Positions 17,521-25,790 of a stretch of 64,000 bases of DNA are shown here, in pieces. The DNA is from Burkholderia ubonensis (GTDB lineage: Bacteria > Pseudomonadota > Gammaproteobacteria > Burkholderiales > Burkholderiaceae), in the NCBI RefSeq assembly GCF_902833085.1, contig NZ_CADFEB010000008.1, positions 295,858 through 359,857 on the forward strand, given 5' to 3'. Numbering within the stretch: the stretch's first letter is position 1; the number at the start of each line of letters is the position of its first letter. The notes below the pieces were generated by a model, which saw only the letters and a list, made by a program, of their open reading frames with translations, was not told the DNA's origin and did no database searches. Made by a program: the position numbers and the translations under genes.

Positions 17521-18435
17521 ATGGCTTTGCAATCGCTGGATATCAAGCGCGTCTCGGCCACCACCACGCCGCCGCCCACGGCGCGCGAGCCGGTGACCGG
17601 GAGCGTCGCGAAACTGATCGACGTGTCGAAGTGCATCGGCTGCAAGGCGTGCCAGACGGCCTGCATGGAGTGGAACGACCTGCGCGACGAAGTCGGCACC
17701 AACGTCGGCGTGTACGACAACCCGGCCGACCTGTCGGAGCACTCGTGGACGGTGATGCGGTTCGCCGAATACGAGAACCCGGACGGCAACCTCGAATGGC
17801 TGATCCGCAAGGACGGCTGCATGCACTGCGAGGACCCGGGCTGCCTGAAGGCCTGCCCGTCGCCGGGCGCGATCGTGCAGTACAACAACGGGATCGTCGA
17901 TTTCCACGAGGAGAACTGCATCGGCTGCGGCTATTGCGTGACCGGCTGCCCGTTCAACATCCCGCGAATCTCGAAGCAGGACAATCGCGCGTACAAGTGC
18001 ACGCTCTGCTCCGACCGCGTCGCGGTCGGCCAGGAGCCGGCCTGCGTGAAGACCTGCCCGACGGGCGCGATCGTGTTCGGCACCAAGGAGGATATGAAGC
18101 AGCACGCGGCCGAGCGGATCGAGGACCTGAAGGAGCGGGGCTTCGAGCATGCGGGGCTGTACGATCCGCAGGGCGTCGGCGGCACGCACGTGATGTACGT
18201 GCTGCACCACGCCGACAAGCCGTCGCTGTATCACGGCCTGCCGGACAACCCGTCGATCAGCCCGATGGTGAAACTGTGGAAGGGCTTCGCGAAGCCGCTG
18301 ACGGTCGCGGGTATCGCGCTGACGGCGCTCGCGGGCTTCTTCCACTACATCCGGGTCGGCCCGAACGAGGTGACCGACGAAGAGGAAGCCGCCGCCCGCG
18401 ACGAGGCGCGACGCATCAAGGAGGACGTGAAATGA
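17521..18435 (+). CDS. fdnH: Formate dehydrogenase beta subunit, four [4Fe-4S] ferredoxin-type protein
   Basis: A 304-residue electron-transfer subunit carrying electrons from FdnG to the cytochrome. Cysteine blocks in order: CIGCKACQTAC (about residue 39), CMHCEDPGCLKACP (about 101), CIGCGYCVTGCP (about 139), and CTLCSDRVAVGQEPACVKTCP (about 161). Together they bind four [4Fe-4S] clusters. A C-terminal transmembrane helix (about 262-282, PLTVAGIALTALAGFFHYI) anchors it with the cluster domain periplasmic, as in E. coli FdnH (294 aa). It has no signal peptide of its own and is exported with the Tat signal of FdnG. The stop overlaps the start of fdnI (ATGA). Confidence 0.95.
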   Translation: MALQSLDIKRVSATTTPPPTAREPVTGSVAKLIDVSKCIGCKACQTACMEWNDLRDEVGTNVGVYDNPADLSEHSWTVMRFAEYENPDGNLEWLIRKDGCMHCEDPGCLKACPSPGAIVQYNNGIVDFHEENCIGCGYCVTGCPFNIPRISKQDNRAYKCTLCSDRVAVGQEPACVKTCPTGAIVFGTKEDMKQHAAERIEDLKERGFEHAGLYDPQGVGGTHVMYVLHHADKPSLYHGLPDNPSISPMVKLWKGFAKPLTVAGIALTALAGFFHYIRVGPNEVTDEEEAAARDEARRIKEDVK

Positions 18436-19058
18436 AGCATGACGACCCCAACCTGATCGTGCGCTACACGGCGAACGAGCGGACCAACCACTGGATCACC
18501 GCGCTCACGTTCGTGCTGCTCGCGCTGTCCGGGCTGGCGATGTTCCATCCGTCGATGTTCTGGCTGAGCGCGCTGTTCGGCGGCGGCCAGTGGACGCGGA
18601 TCCTGCACCCGTTCGTCGGCCTCGTGATGTTCGTGTCGTTCGCGGTGATGGTGGTGCGCTACTGGCATCACAACGTGCTCGACCGGGACGACGTGCAGTG
18701 GCTGCGCCAGATCGACGACGTACTCGCGAACCGCGAGGACAAGCTGCCGGAGATCGGCCGCTATAACGCCGGACAGAAGCTGCTATTCTTCGTGTTGGTG
18801 GCGTGTCTGGCGCTGTTGCTGCTGTCCGGCATCGTCATCTGGCGGCGGTATTTCTCGTTCTACTTCCCGATCGGGGTGATCCGGCTCGCGGCGGTAGTCC
18901 ATGCCGTCGCGGCGTTCGTGCTGATTGCCGGCATCGTCACGCATATCTATGCGGCGTTGTGGGTCAAGGGCTCGATCGGGGCGATGGTGCGCGGCACGGT
19001 CACCCTCGGCTGGGCGCGCAAGCACCACCCGAAGTGGTTCCGTGAAAGCGTGAAGTAG
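18432..19058 (+). CDS. fdnI: Formate dehydrogenase gamma subunit, cytochrome b
   Basis: A 208-residue four-helix membrane cytochrome b that takes electrons from FdnH and reduces quinone. Conserved histidines expected to bind the two b hemes are visible in ERTNHWITALTF, RILHPFVGLVMF, AAVVHAVAAF and GIVTHIYAALW. Length matches FdnI/FdoI (211-217). The ATG at 18432 overlaps the fdnH stop by four bases, and a much longer frame through fdnH in the same phase is spurious. A strong terminator 50 bp downstream separates the structural genes from the maturation genes. Confidence 0.94.
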   Translation: MKHDDPNLIVRYTANERTNHWITALTFVLLALSGLAMFHPSMFWLSALFGGGQWTRILHPFVGLVMFVSFAVMVVRYWHHNVLDRDDVQWLRQIDDVLANREDKLPEIGRYNAGQKLLFFVLVACLALLLLSGIVIWRRYFSFYFPIGVIRLAAVVHAVAAFVLIAGIVTHIYAALWVKGSIGAMVRGTVTLGWARKHHPKWFRESVK

Positions 19059-19108
19059 TGCGCCGGGACGGGGTGGCGCGCCGCCCCGTCCGGCGTCGGA
19101 ACCGCCCG

Positions 19109-19138
19109 AAGCGCCGATACGTCGGCGCTTGTTTTTTT
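19109..19138 (+). terminator. Rho-independent terminator between fdnI and fdhE
   Basis: AAGCGCCGA (19109-19117), loop TACG, TCGGCGCTT (19122-19130), then G and seven T. It should reduce transcription of fdhE-selA-selB relative to the structural genes. Confidence 0.85.
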
Positions 19139-19150
19139 GGAAGATCTCTC

Positions 19151-20083
19151 GTGACACAACGCATTCTCGATCCGAATGAAATCTCGGCGCTCGATCATTC
19201 GGCGATTCCGCGCTTCCGCCTGCCGGAACGCGCAACGGTTTTCTCCGCGCGTGCCGCGCGCCTGCGCCAGCTCGCCGACCTGAACCCGATCGGCGGCTAC
19301 CTGCGGCTGATGGCGGTGGTCGCGGACGCGCAGCATGCGGTGCTGCAGGACTTCGCCGCGCAGATGCCGTCGCAGGACGCGATCGCGCGCGCGCAGCAGC
19401 ATTCGATGCCGCTCGTGCCGGCGCTCGGCGGCGAGCGCGATCCGCAATGGCGGGCCGTGCTGTATGAACTGCTCGACCGTGTCGAAGGCGCCGGGCTCGT
19501 CAATCCGCCGCTCGCAAAGCTGCTCGACCGGCTCCGCCTGATGGCGCCGGCCGAGCTCGACGCGCAGGCCGACGCGATCCTCGCGCTGCGCTTCGCCGAA
19601 GTCGACCCGGCCATCGCGCCGTTCCTGATGGCCGCGCTGCAGGTGGTCTGGACCGACCTCGCGAGCCGCACGCAGGCGGCCGACGTGCCGTTCCTCGACC
19701 AGCCGGGGCTGTGCCCGGTATGCGGCACGCACCCGGTCGCGAGCGTGGTGCGCGTCGGCGGCCAGTACGAAGGCTACCGGTTCCTGCAATGCGGGCTGTG
19801 CACGACCGAATGGCACATGGTGCGGACCAAGTGCTCGCACTGCGATTCCACCAAGGGCATCGCGTATCACGGCATCGAGGGCGGCAGCGAAGCCGTCAAG
19901 GCCGAATCGTGCGACGAATGCAAGACGTACCGCAAGATCGGCTACCAGAACAAGGACTACGACTTCGAGCCGCTCGCGGACGATCTCGCGAGTCTCACGC
20001 TCGACCTGCTGATGAACGAGGCCGGCTACCAGCGCAGTTCGCCGAACCCGCTGCTGTGGCCTGAAGCGCCGCGCGAAGGTTGA
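19151..20083 (+). CDS. fdhE: Formate dehydrogenase accessory protein FdhE
   Basis: A 310-residue cytoplasmic maturation factor needed for active respiratory formate dehydrogenase; E. coli FdhE has 309 residues. Four rubredoxin-like CxxC pairs are visible in the second half: CPVCG, CGLC, CSHC and CDEC, expected to bind iron. The N-terminus matches the family (RILDPNEISALDHSAIPRFRLP). The GTG at 19151 is chosen as start because it gives the family length and follows GGAAG. It lies downstream of a terminator, starting a second transcription segment that continues into selA 25 bp later. Confidence 0.93.
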   Translation: MTQRILDPNEISALDHSAIPRFRLPERATVFSARAARLRQLADLNPIGGYLRLMAVVADAQHAVLQDFAAQMPSQDAIARAQQHSMPLVPALGGERDPQWRAVLYELLDRVEGAGLVNPPLAKLLDRLRLMAPAELDAQADAILALRFAEVDPAIAPFLMAALQVVWTDLASRTQAADVPFLDQPGLCPVCGTHPVASVVRVGGQYEGYRFLQCGLCTTEWHMVRTKCSHCDSTKGIAYHGIEGGSEAVKAESCDECKTYRKIGYQNKDYDFEPLADDLASLTLDLLMNEAGYQRSSPNPLLWPEAPREG

Positions 20084-20108
20084 AGGTTTTGCATGGAGCG
20101 CTCCCCAC

Positions 20109-21548
20109 GTGACTGAACCAGGCCTCAACGAGCTGAACGCGCTGCTGGCGCGCGTGCCGTCCGTCGAGCGCGTGCTGTCGTCGGCGCCGCTCCAGCCGGT
20201 GCTGGACGAATACGGCCGCACGCGCGTGCTGCAGGCGGTGCGCACGGAACTCGAACGCTGGCGTACCGCCGCGCAGCATGATCCGGCGGCGGCCGAGCCG
20301 CTCGACGAAACGCGCATCGCCGCGGCGGTCGCGCGGACGCTGGCCGCGCAAAGCGCCGGCGCGGTGCGCCCGGTGTTCAACCTGACGGGCACGGTGCTGC
20401 ACACCAATCTCGGCCGCGCGCTGCTGCCCGACGACGCGGTGCGTGCGGTGGTCGCCGCGCTCACGCAGCCGCTGAATCTCGAATTCGATCTCGCGACGGG
20501 CCGCCGCGGCGACCGCGACGACCTGATCGACGATCTGCTGTGCGAACTGACCGGCGCCGAGGCGGCGACCGTCGTCAACAACAACGCGGCCGCGGTGCTG
20601 CTGACGCTGTCGGCGCTCGCGCCGAAGCGCGAGGTGATCGTGTCGCGCGGCGAGCTGGTCGAGATCGGCGGCGCGTTCCGCATTCCCGACATCATGAGCC
20701 GCGCGGGCGCGCGGCTGCGCGAAGTCGGTACGACCAACCGCACGCATCTGCGTGACTACGCGGAGGCGATCGGCCCGCGCACCGCGCTGCTGATGAAGGT
20801 GCATTGCAGCAACTATGCGATCACCGGCTTCACGAAGGAAGTGACGCTGCCCGAACTCGCGCCGCTCGCGCGCGAGCACGGGCTGCCGGTCGCCGTCGAT
20901 CTCGGCAGCGGCACGCTCGTCGACCTCACGCAATGGGGGCTGCCGCGCGAGACCACGGTGCGCGAAACCGTGGCCGGCGGCGCAAACGTTGTCACGTTCA
21001 GCGGCGACAAGCTGCTCGGCGGGCCGCAGGCCGGCCTGATCGTCGGCGACCGCGCGCTGATCGGCAAGATCAAGAAGCATCCGCTCAAGCGCGCGCTGCG
21101 CGTCGGCAAGCTGACGCTCGCCGCACTCGAGCCCGTGCTGCGCCTGTACCAGGCGCCGGAATTCCTGCGCGAACGGCTGACCACGCTGCGCCTGCTGACG
21201 CGCCCGCAAGCGGAGATCGCGGCGGCGGCCGCGCGCGTGCAGCCGGCGCTGCAGGCGGCGCTCGGCAGCGGCTACGCGGTCGGCGTCGAGGCGATGTTCA
21301 GCCAGATCGGCAGCGGCGCGCTGCCGGTCGACCAGTTGCCGAGCGCGGGGCTCGTCGTGCGCACGCCGGACGGCAAGCGCGGCGGCCGCGCGCTCGCGCA
21401 GCTCGAGAAGCGGCTGCGCGGATGGCCGCGCCCGGTGCTCGGGCGCATCGCCGACGGCGCGCTGCGGCTCGACCTGCGCTGCCTCGAAGCCGCCGACGAG
21501 GCGGCGTTCGTCGCGCAATGCGCGCGCATCGCGGAGCCGTCGGCATGA
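20109..21548 (+). CDS. selA: L-seryl-tRNA(Sec) selenium transferase
   Basis: A 479-residue pyridoxal-phosphate enzyme that converts seryl-tRNA(Sec) to selenocysteyl-tRNA(Sec) using selenophosphate. The family N-terminus is present (LLARVPSVERVLSS), as is the block FNLTGTVLHTNLGRALL. The PLP lysine is K301 in VTFSGDKLLGGPQAG. Length is close to E. coli SelA (463). It starts with GTG at 20109 and its TGA overlaps the selB ATG. Together with selB and the tRNA gene it supplies the Sec needed by fdnG. selD (selenophosphate synthetase) is not in the window. Confidence 0.96.
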   Translation: MTEPGLNELNALLARVPSVERVLSSAPLQPVLDEYGRTRVLQAVRTELERWRTAAQHDPAAAEPLDETRIAAAVARTLAAQSAGAVRPVFNLTGTVLHTNLGRALLPDDAVRAVVAALTQPLNLEFDLATGRRGDRDDLIDDLLCELTGAEAATVVNNNAAAVLLTLSALAPKREVIVSRGELVEIGGAFRIPDIMSRAGARLREVGTTNRTHLRDYAEAIGPRTALLMKVHCSNYAITGFTKEVTLPELAPLAREHGLPVAVDLGSGTLVDLTQWGLPRETTVRETVAGGANVVTFSGDKLLGGPQAGLIVGDRALIGKIKKHPLKRALRVGKLTLAALEPVLRLYQAPEFLRERLTTLRLLTRPQAEIAAAAARVQPALQAALGSGYAVGVEAMFSQIGSGALPVDQLPSAGLVVRTPDGKRGGRALAQLEKRLRGWPRPVLGRIADGALRLDLRCLEAADEAAFVAQCARIAEPSA

Positions 21549-23470
21549 TCGTCGGCACCGCGGGGCACATCGATCACGGCAAGACGACGCTGGTGCGCGC
21601 GCTGACCGGCGTCGACACCGATCGCCTGAAGGAAGAGAAGGCGCGCGGCATCTCGATCGAGCTCGGGTATGCGTATGCGCCGCTCGACAACGGCGACGTG
21701 CTCGGCCTGATCGACGTGCCCGGACACGAAAAACTGATTCATACGATGGCGGCCGGCGCGTGCGGGATCGACTTCGCGCTGCTCGTGATCGCCGCCGACG
21801 ACGGCGTGATGCCGCAGACGCGCGAGCATTTCGCGATCCTGCAGCTGCTCGGCGTCACGCACGGCGCGATCGCGCTGACGAAGGGCGATCGCGTCGACGA
21901 CGCGCGGCGCGCGCAGGTGCGCGACGAGATCGCCGCATGGCTGCACGATTCGACGCTGGCCGAGGCGCCGGTCTTCGAAACCTGCGCAACCGACGCGGCC
22001 GATGCCGGCGTCGCGGCGCTCAAGCATCATCTGGCCGATGCGGCGATCGCGTGGCGCGCGCGGCGCGACGACGGGCTGTTCCGGCTCGCGGTCGACCGCG
22101 TGTTCACGCTGGCGGGGCAGGGCACGGTCGTGACCGGCACCGCGTTCGCCGGCCATGCGAACACCGGCGAGACGCTCGCGATCGTGCGCACCGGCCGCGC
22201 GGCGCGCGTGCGCAGCATTCATGCGCAGAACCGGCCGGTCGACGTCGGACACGCGGGCGAGCGATGCGCGCTGAATCTCGCCGGCGTCGACAAGGCCGAC
22301 GTCGAGCGTGGCGACACGGTTGCGGATGCGCGGCTCGTCGCGACGTCGCCGCGCATCGACGTCGAGCTGACGCTGCTCGCGGACGCGGGGTTGACGCTCA
22401 CGCACTGGGCGCCGCTGCACGTCCATCTCGGCACGCTGCATCGCGTTGCGCACGTCGCGCTGCTCGACGGCGATTCGCTCGCGGCGGGCCAGCGGATGCG
22501 CGTGCAACTGGTGTTCGACGAGCCGGTGTTCGCGTTGCCGGGCGACCGCTTCATCGTGCGCAATCCGCAGGCGACGCGCACCGTCGGCGGCGGCCGCGTG
22601 CTCGATCCGTTCGGCCCCGCGCGCAAGCGCCGCACGCCCGCGCGCCGCGCGTGGCTCGACGCGCTCGCCGCGTGGCTCGACGAAGGGCGGCTCGACGCGC
22701 TGCTCGCGCAGGCGCCGCTCGGCCTTCCGCGCGCGACGCTCACGCACCTGACCGGTTTCGCGCCGGACGCGCTGACGTTGCCAGACGACGCGCTGGCGAT
22801 CGGCCAGCACGGCCCCGCGGCGAACGACGGCTGCGTGATCGCGCGCGAGCACTGGCATGCGCTGCAGGCCAAAACGCTCGACACGTTGCGTGCGTATCAC
22901 GAGCGCGTGCCGGACGAGCAGGGGCTCGATGCGGCGCGTTTGCGCCGGATGGCGGCGCCGCTCGTCGACGACGTGTTGTGGCGTGCGCTCGTCGATGCGC
23001 TGGTCGACGGCGGCGAAGCGGCGCGAAGCGGCCCGTGGCTGCATCTGCCGTCGCATGCGGTGAATCTGGATGCGCGCGAGGAGGCGCTTGCGCAGACGCT
23101 GTTGCCGCTTGCGCGCGCGGGACGATTCGATCCGCCGTGGGTGCGCGATCTCGCCGGCACGACCGGCGCGGCCGAGGAGGCGGTGCGCGTGCTGTTGCGC
23201 AAGCTCGCGCGGCGCGGCGACGTGCATCAGGTCGTGCGCGACCTGTTCTATCACGCGGACGTGGTGCGCGAACTGGCCGTGCTCGTTGCGCAGCTCGCGC
23301 AGGCGCGCGCGAGCGGCGTGGATGCCGCGACGTTCCGCGATGCGACGGGGCTCGGCCGCAAGCGCGCGATCCAGATCCTCGAATTCTTCGATCGGGTTGG
23401 GTATACTCGCTTCCACCGCGATCTTCACTTCCTGCGCCCTGATAGCGGCTGGCTCGACACGATGGCGTAG
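21545..23470 (+). CDS. selB: Selenocysteine-specific elongation factor
   Basis: A 641-residue EF-Tu-like GTPase that delivers Sec-tRNA to UGA codons by binding the SECIS hairpin. G1 is GHIDHGKT (residues 7-14), G3 is DVPGHEK and the TKGD box supplies G4. EF-Tu-like barrels follow (domains II and III, about 175-340). The C-terminal 270 residues contain winged-helix repeats that bind SECIS RNA; the last one includes FRDATGLGRKRAIQILEFFD. E. coli SelB has 614 residues. It is coupled to selA by an ATGA overlap and followed after 20 bp by selC. Confidence 0.96.
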   Translation: MIVGTAGHIDHGKTTLVRALTGVDTDRLKEEKARGISIELGYAYAPLDNGDVLGLIDVPGHEKLIHTMAAGACGIDFALLVIAADDGVMPQTREHFAILQLLGVTHGAIALTKGDRVDDARRAQVRDEIAAWLHDSTLAEAPVFETCATDAADAGVAALKHHLADAAIAWRARRDDGLFRLAVDRVFTLAGQGTVVTGTAFAGHANTGETLAIVRTGRAARVRSIHAQNRPVDVGHAGERCALNLAGVDKADVERGDTVADARLVATSPRIDVELTLLADAGLTLTHWAPLHVHLGTLHRVAHVALLDGDSLAAGQRMRVQLVFDEPVFALPGDRFIVRNPQATRTVGGGRVLDPFGPARKRRTPARRAWLDALAAWLDEGRLDALLAQAPLGLPRATLTHLTGFAPDALTLPDDALAIGQHGPAANDGCVIAREHWHALQAKTLDTLRAYHERVPDEQGLDAARLRRMAAPLVDDVLWRALVDALVDGGEAARSGPWLHLPSHAVNLDAREEALAQTLLPLARAGRFDPPWVRDLAGTTGAAEEAVRVLLRKLARRGDVHQVVRDLFYHADVVRELAVLVAQLAQARASGVDAATFRDATGLGRKRAIQILEFFDRVGYTRFHRDLHFLRPDSGWLDTMA

Positions 23471-23490
23471 GTATCTGTTTTTCCCCCCGA

Positions 23491-23586
23491 GGAAGGCATT
23501 CGTATCCGGTGGTACGGCTGGACTTCAAATCCAGTTAGGGGCGTCAGACGCTCCTGGGTAGGTTCGACTCCTGCTGCCTTCCGCCA
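23491..23586 (+). tRNA. selC: tRNA-Sec (anticodon TCA)
   Basis: A 96-nt selenocysteine tRNA. The acceptor stem has 8 bp (GGAAGGCA with TGCCTTCC), the discriminator is G and CCA is encoded. The anticodon loop is CTTCAAA with TCA at 23525-23527, on a perfect 5-bp stem. A long extra arm (TAGGGGCG...CGCTCCTG) follows. An 8-bp acceptor and long variable arm are hallmarks of tRNA-Sec. It lies 20 bp after selB. selC is a known island integration site, but no repeated 3' end was found in this window. Confidence 0.96.
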
Positions 23587-23614
23587 CAAGACTTTTGACC
23601 GACGTCGCCGTCGC

Positions 23615-24922
23615 TCAGCGATTGACCAGCCTGGCCGGATACGCGAGCGCCAGCGCGCAGCCGACCAGCATGCACGCGGCGAAGCCGTACAGCCCCGCGC
23701 TTTGCGAATGGAACGTGTCGCGCAGCCAGCCGATGAAATACGTGCTGCCGAACCCGCCGAGGTTGGCGATCGAGCACGCGAACGCGATCCCGCCCGCCGC
23801 GGCGGACCCCTTCAGGAAGGTCGACGGCAGCGCCCAGACGACCGGCATCGCGGCGGCCGCGCCGGCGTTGATCAGCGAGAACAGCAGCACCGTCGCGAGC
23901 GTGCCGTGCGAGCCGGTTGCCGCGACGGCCAGCGCCGCGCCCGAGACGAGAAACGGCACGACGATGTGCCAGCGCCGCTCGCGCGCGCGGTCGGAGCTCG
24001 CGCCGCAGTACAGCGTGCCGATCACGGCGGCGGCGTTCGGGATCACCATCAGCCAGCCGATCTGGTACGCGTCCTTCACGCCCGTGTCGCGCAGGATGCT
24101 CGGCAGCCAGAAGCTGACCGCATACAAGCCGAGCAGCACACACAGGTCGATGAGGCCGAGCGCCCAGACCTTCGGGTCGGTGAACGCCTTGCCGAGCGCA
24201 TGGTTCTTGTTGCCGGACGGTTCGCTGTCGAGATTCGCGCGCAGCACCTTCTTCTCGTCCGCGTTCAGCCACGCTGCCGACTCGATGCCGTTCGGCAGCC
24301 AGCGCAGCACCGCGAAGCCGAGCACGATCGACGGCAGCGCTTCGAGCAGGAACAGCCACTGCCAGCCGCCGAGCCCGTGCACGCCGTCGAAGAAGCGCAT
24401 GATCCAGCCGGAGATCGGGCTGCCGATCATGCTCGACAGCGGCAGGCCGACCATGAAGAACGCGACGATCCGCGCACGGCGCGCGTCCGGAAACCATTGC
24501 GTGAGATACAGCAGCACGCCGGGCAGGAAGCCCGCCTCGGCGACGCCGAGCAGGAACCGCACGACGTAGAACTGCATCGGCGTGTGCACGAACAACGTCG
24601 CGCCGGACAGCAGCCCCCACGTGATCATGATGCGGGCGATCCAGAACTTCGCGCCGACGCGCTGCAGGATCAGGTTGCTCGGGACTTCGAACAGAATGTA
24701 GCCGGCGAAGAACAGGCCGGCGCCAAGGCCGTACACGGCGTCGCTGAACTTCAGCGCATCGAGCATCTGCAGCTTCGCGAGGCCGATGTTGATGCGGTCG
24801 AGATAGGCCGCGAAGTAGCACAGGCAGAAGATCGTGATCAGCCGGATCGCGACCTTGCGGTACAGGTTGCCGTGCTGCGCGTCGCGCGCAGGGACGGTGG
24901 CGCTGGAATGTACGGTAGACAT
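23615..24922 (-). CDS. nicT: MFS transporter of the anion:cation symporter family, probable nicotinate permease NicT
   Basis: A 435-residue major facilitator protein with 12 predicted helices. The ACS-family signature is near the start (CLCYFAAYLDRINIGLA), followed by GLGAGLFFAGYILFEVPSNL and the motif-A-like loop between helices 2 and 3. The ATG at 24922 has AGGGGGCAA upstream. It stands next to a MarR regulator and the whole nicotinate pathway, as NicT does in Pseudomonas, so nicotinate or 6-hydroxynicotinate uptake is the likely role; the substrate is inferred from context. It is convergent with selC (28 bp apart). A candidate NicR site lies 100 bp upstream. Confidence 0.8.
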   Translation of the reverse strand: MSTVHSSATVPARDAQHGNLYRKVAIRLITIFCLCYFAAYLDRINIGLAKLQMLDALKFSDAVYGLGAGLFFAGYILFEVPSNLILQRVGAKFWIARIMITWGLLSGATLFVHTPMQFYVVRFLLGVAEAGFLPGVLLYLTQWFPDARRARIVAFFMVGLPLSSMIGSPISGWIMRFFDGVHGLGGWQWLFLLEALPSIVLGFAVLRWLPNGIESAAWLNADEKKVLRANLDSEPSGNKNHALGKAFTDPKVWALGLIDLCVLLGLYAVSFWLPSILRDTGVKDAYQIGWLMVIPNAAAVIGTLYCGASSDRARERRWHIVVPFLVSGAALAVAATGSHGTLATVLLFSLINAGAAAAMPVVWALPSTFLKGSAAAGGIAFACSIANLGGFGSTYFIGWLRDTFHSQSAGLYGFAACMLVGCALALAYPARLVNR

Positions 24923-25021
24923 GGGATTGCCCCCTGTTCTGATGTGGCGGTTGGGAAGAATGCCGGTCGACACGGGCGCGTGCTGAACGCGCGCTGGAGT
25001 CTGTATAGCACGCCAATTAAA

Positions 25022-25035
25022 TAGCGTACACACTA
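25022..25035. promoter_or_regulatory. Candidate NicR operator upstream of nicT
   Basis: TAGCGTACACACTA, an imperfect palindrome. It matches 13 of 14 bases of the inverse of the site in front of nicC (31760-31773). Confidence 0.55.
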
Positions 25036-25272
25036 TAAAATGTGATTCGATCGAGACGCCTTGAAGCGGGCTTCGCGGAACGGGTCGATGAGCCTGATTC
25101 CATATGAATAAAGGTGTTTTTCGGGGTGTATTGGATCGTATTCCGGTGCGGGGCGAGACAGGGTGATATGCACGTGAATGGTGCGTGTGCGCTTCAAAAA
25201 CGGGGTGTCGCCGAAGCGGCCATGATCTCCCGCAAGACGGGGCGGGGTACGCGGGCGATGCGTTCAAGTTCA

Positions 25273-25284
25273 GGGTGTACACTC
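25273..25284. promoter_or_regulatory. Candidate NicR operator upstream of nicR
   Basis: GGGTGTACACTC contains a perfect GTGTACAC palindrome 42 bp before the nicR start, suggesting autoregulation. The rest of the 403-bp nicT-nicR gap holds no supported gene. Confidence 0.5.
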
Positions 25285-25325
25285 GTTACCTTTCTGTTTC
25301 GGGCCGCGCCGGCCCCCTTACTTTC

Positions 25326-25769
25326 ATGGCGTCTTCCAAGGATTCCTACGACTTTCACGACCAGATCGGGCATTTGCTGCGCCGCGCGTATCAGCGGCAC
25401 GTCGCCATCTTTCAGGAGGCGATTCCCGATTCCGATCTCACCGCCGCGCAGTTCGTCGCGCTGTGCGCGGTCAAGCAACAGCAGGCGTGCTCGCTCAACG
25501 ACATCGTCAAGGCGACCGCGATCGATCAGGCGACGATCCGGGGCGTCGTCGACCGGCTCAAGACGCGCGCGCTGATCGAGGTGCTGCACGATCCGAACGA
25601 CGGTAGAAAGCTGCTGGTGCGCGCGACGGCGGCCGGCCTCGCGCTGATCGACCGGACGGTTCCGTTCGCGAAGCAGGTGACGGAGCGCACCTATGGGGCG
25701 CTGAACCCGGGCGAGCGCGTGGCGCTGCAATTCCTGCTGCGCAAGATGATGGAATCCGAAGAGGAATGA
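25326..25769 (+). CDS. nicR: MarR-family regulator, probable NicR repressor of nicotinate degradation
   Basis: A 147-residue MarR protein: dimerisation helices at both ends and a winged helix-turn-helix at residues about 38-100 (LTAAQFVALCAV, SLNDIVKATAIDQATIRGVVDRLKTRAL, wing DPNDGRKLLVRAT). In Pseudomonas NicR represses the nicC and nicX promoters and 6-hydroxynicotinate relieves it. Here it stands between nicT and the nic operons and its promoter carries one of four shared GTGTAC sites. The ATG at 25326 gives the expected length; the ribosome-binding site is weak. The name rests on family and context. Confidence 0.8.
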   Translation: MASSKDSYDFHDQIGHLLRRAYQRHVAIFQEAIPDSDLTAAQFVALCAVKQQQACSLNDIVKATAIDQATIRGVVDRLKTRALIEVLHDPNDGRKLLVRATAAGLALIDRTVPFAKQVTERTYGALNPGERVALQFLLRKMMESEEE

Positions 25770-25790
25770 GCGATCGCCCCCGCGCGACGC

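Noticed and set aside
14442..17921. Very long open frame on the minus strand across fdnG
   Set aside because: It is the antisense of a well-supported enzyme gene in GC-rich DNA; its Arg/His-rich composition has no family resemblance.
23491..23640. Island integration at selC
   Set aside because: No repeated tRNA 3' end, integrase or composition step was seen beside it, and nicT follows directly.
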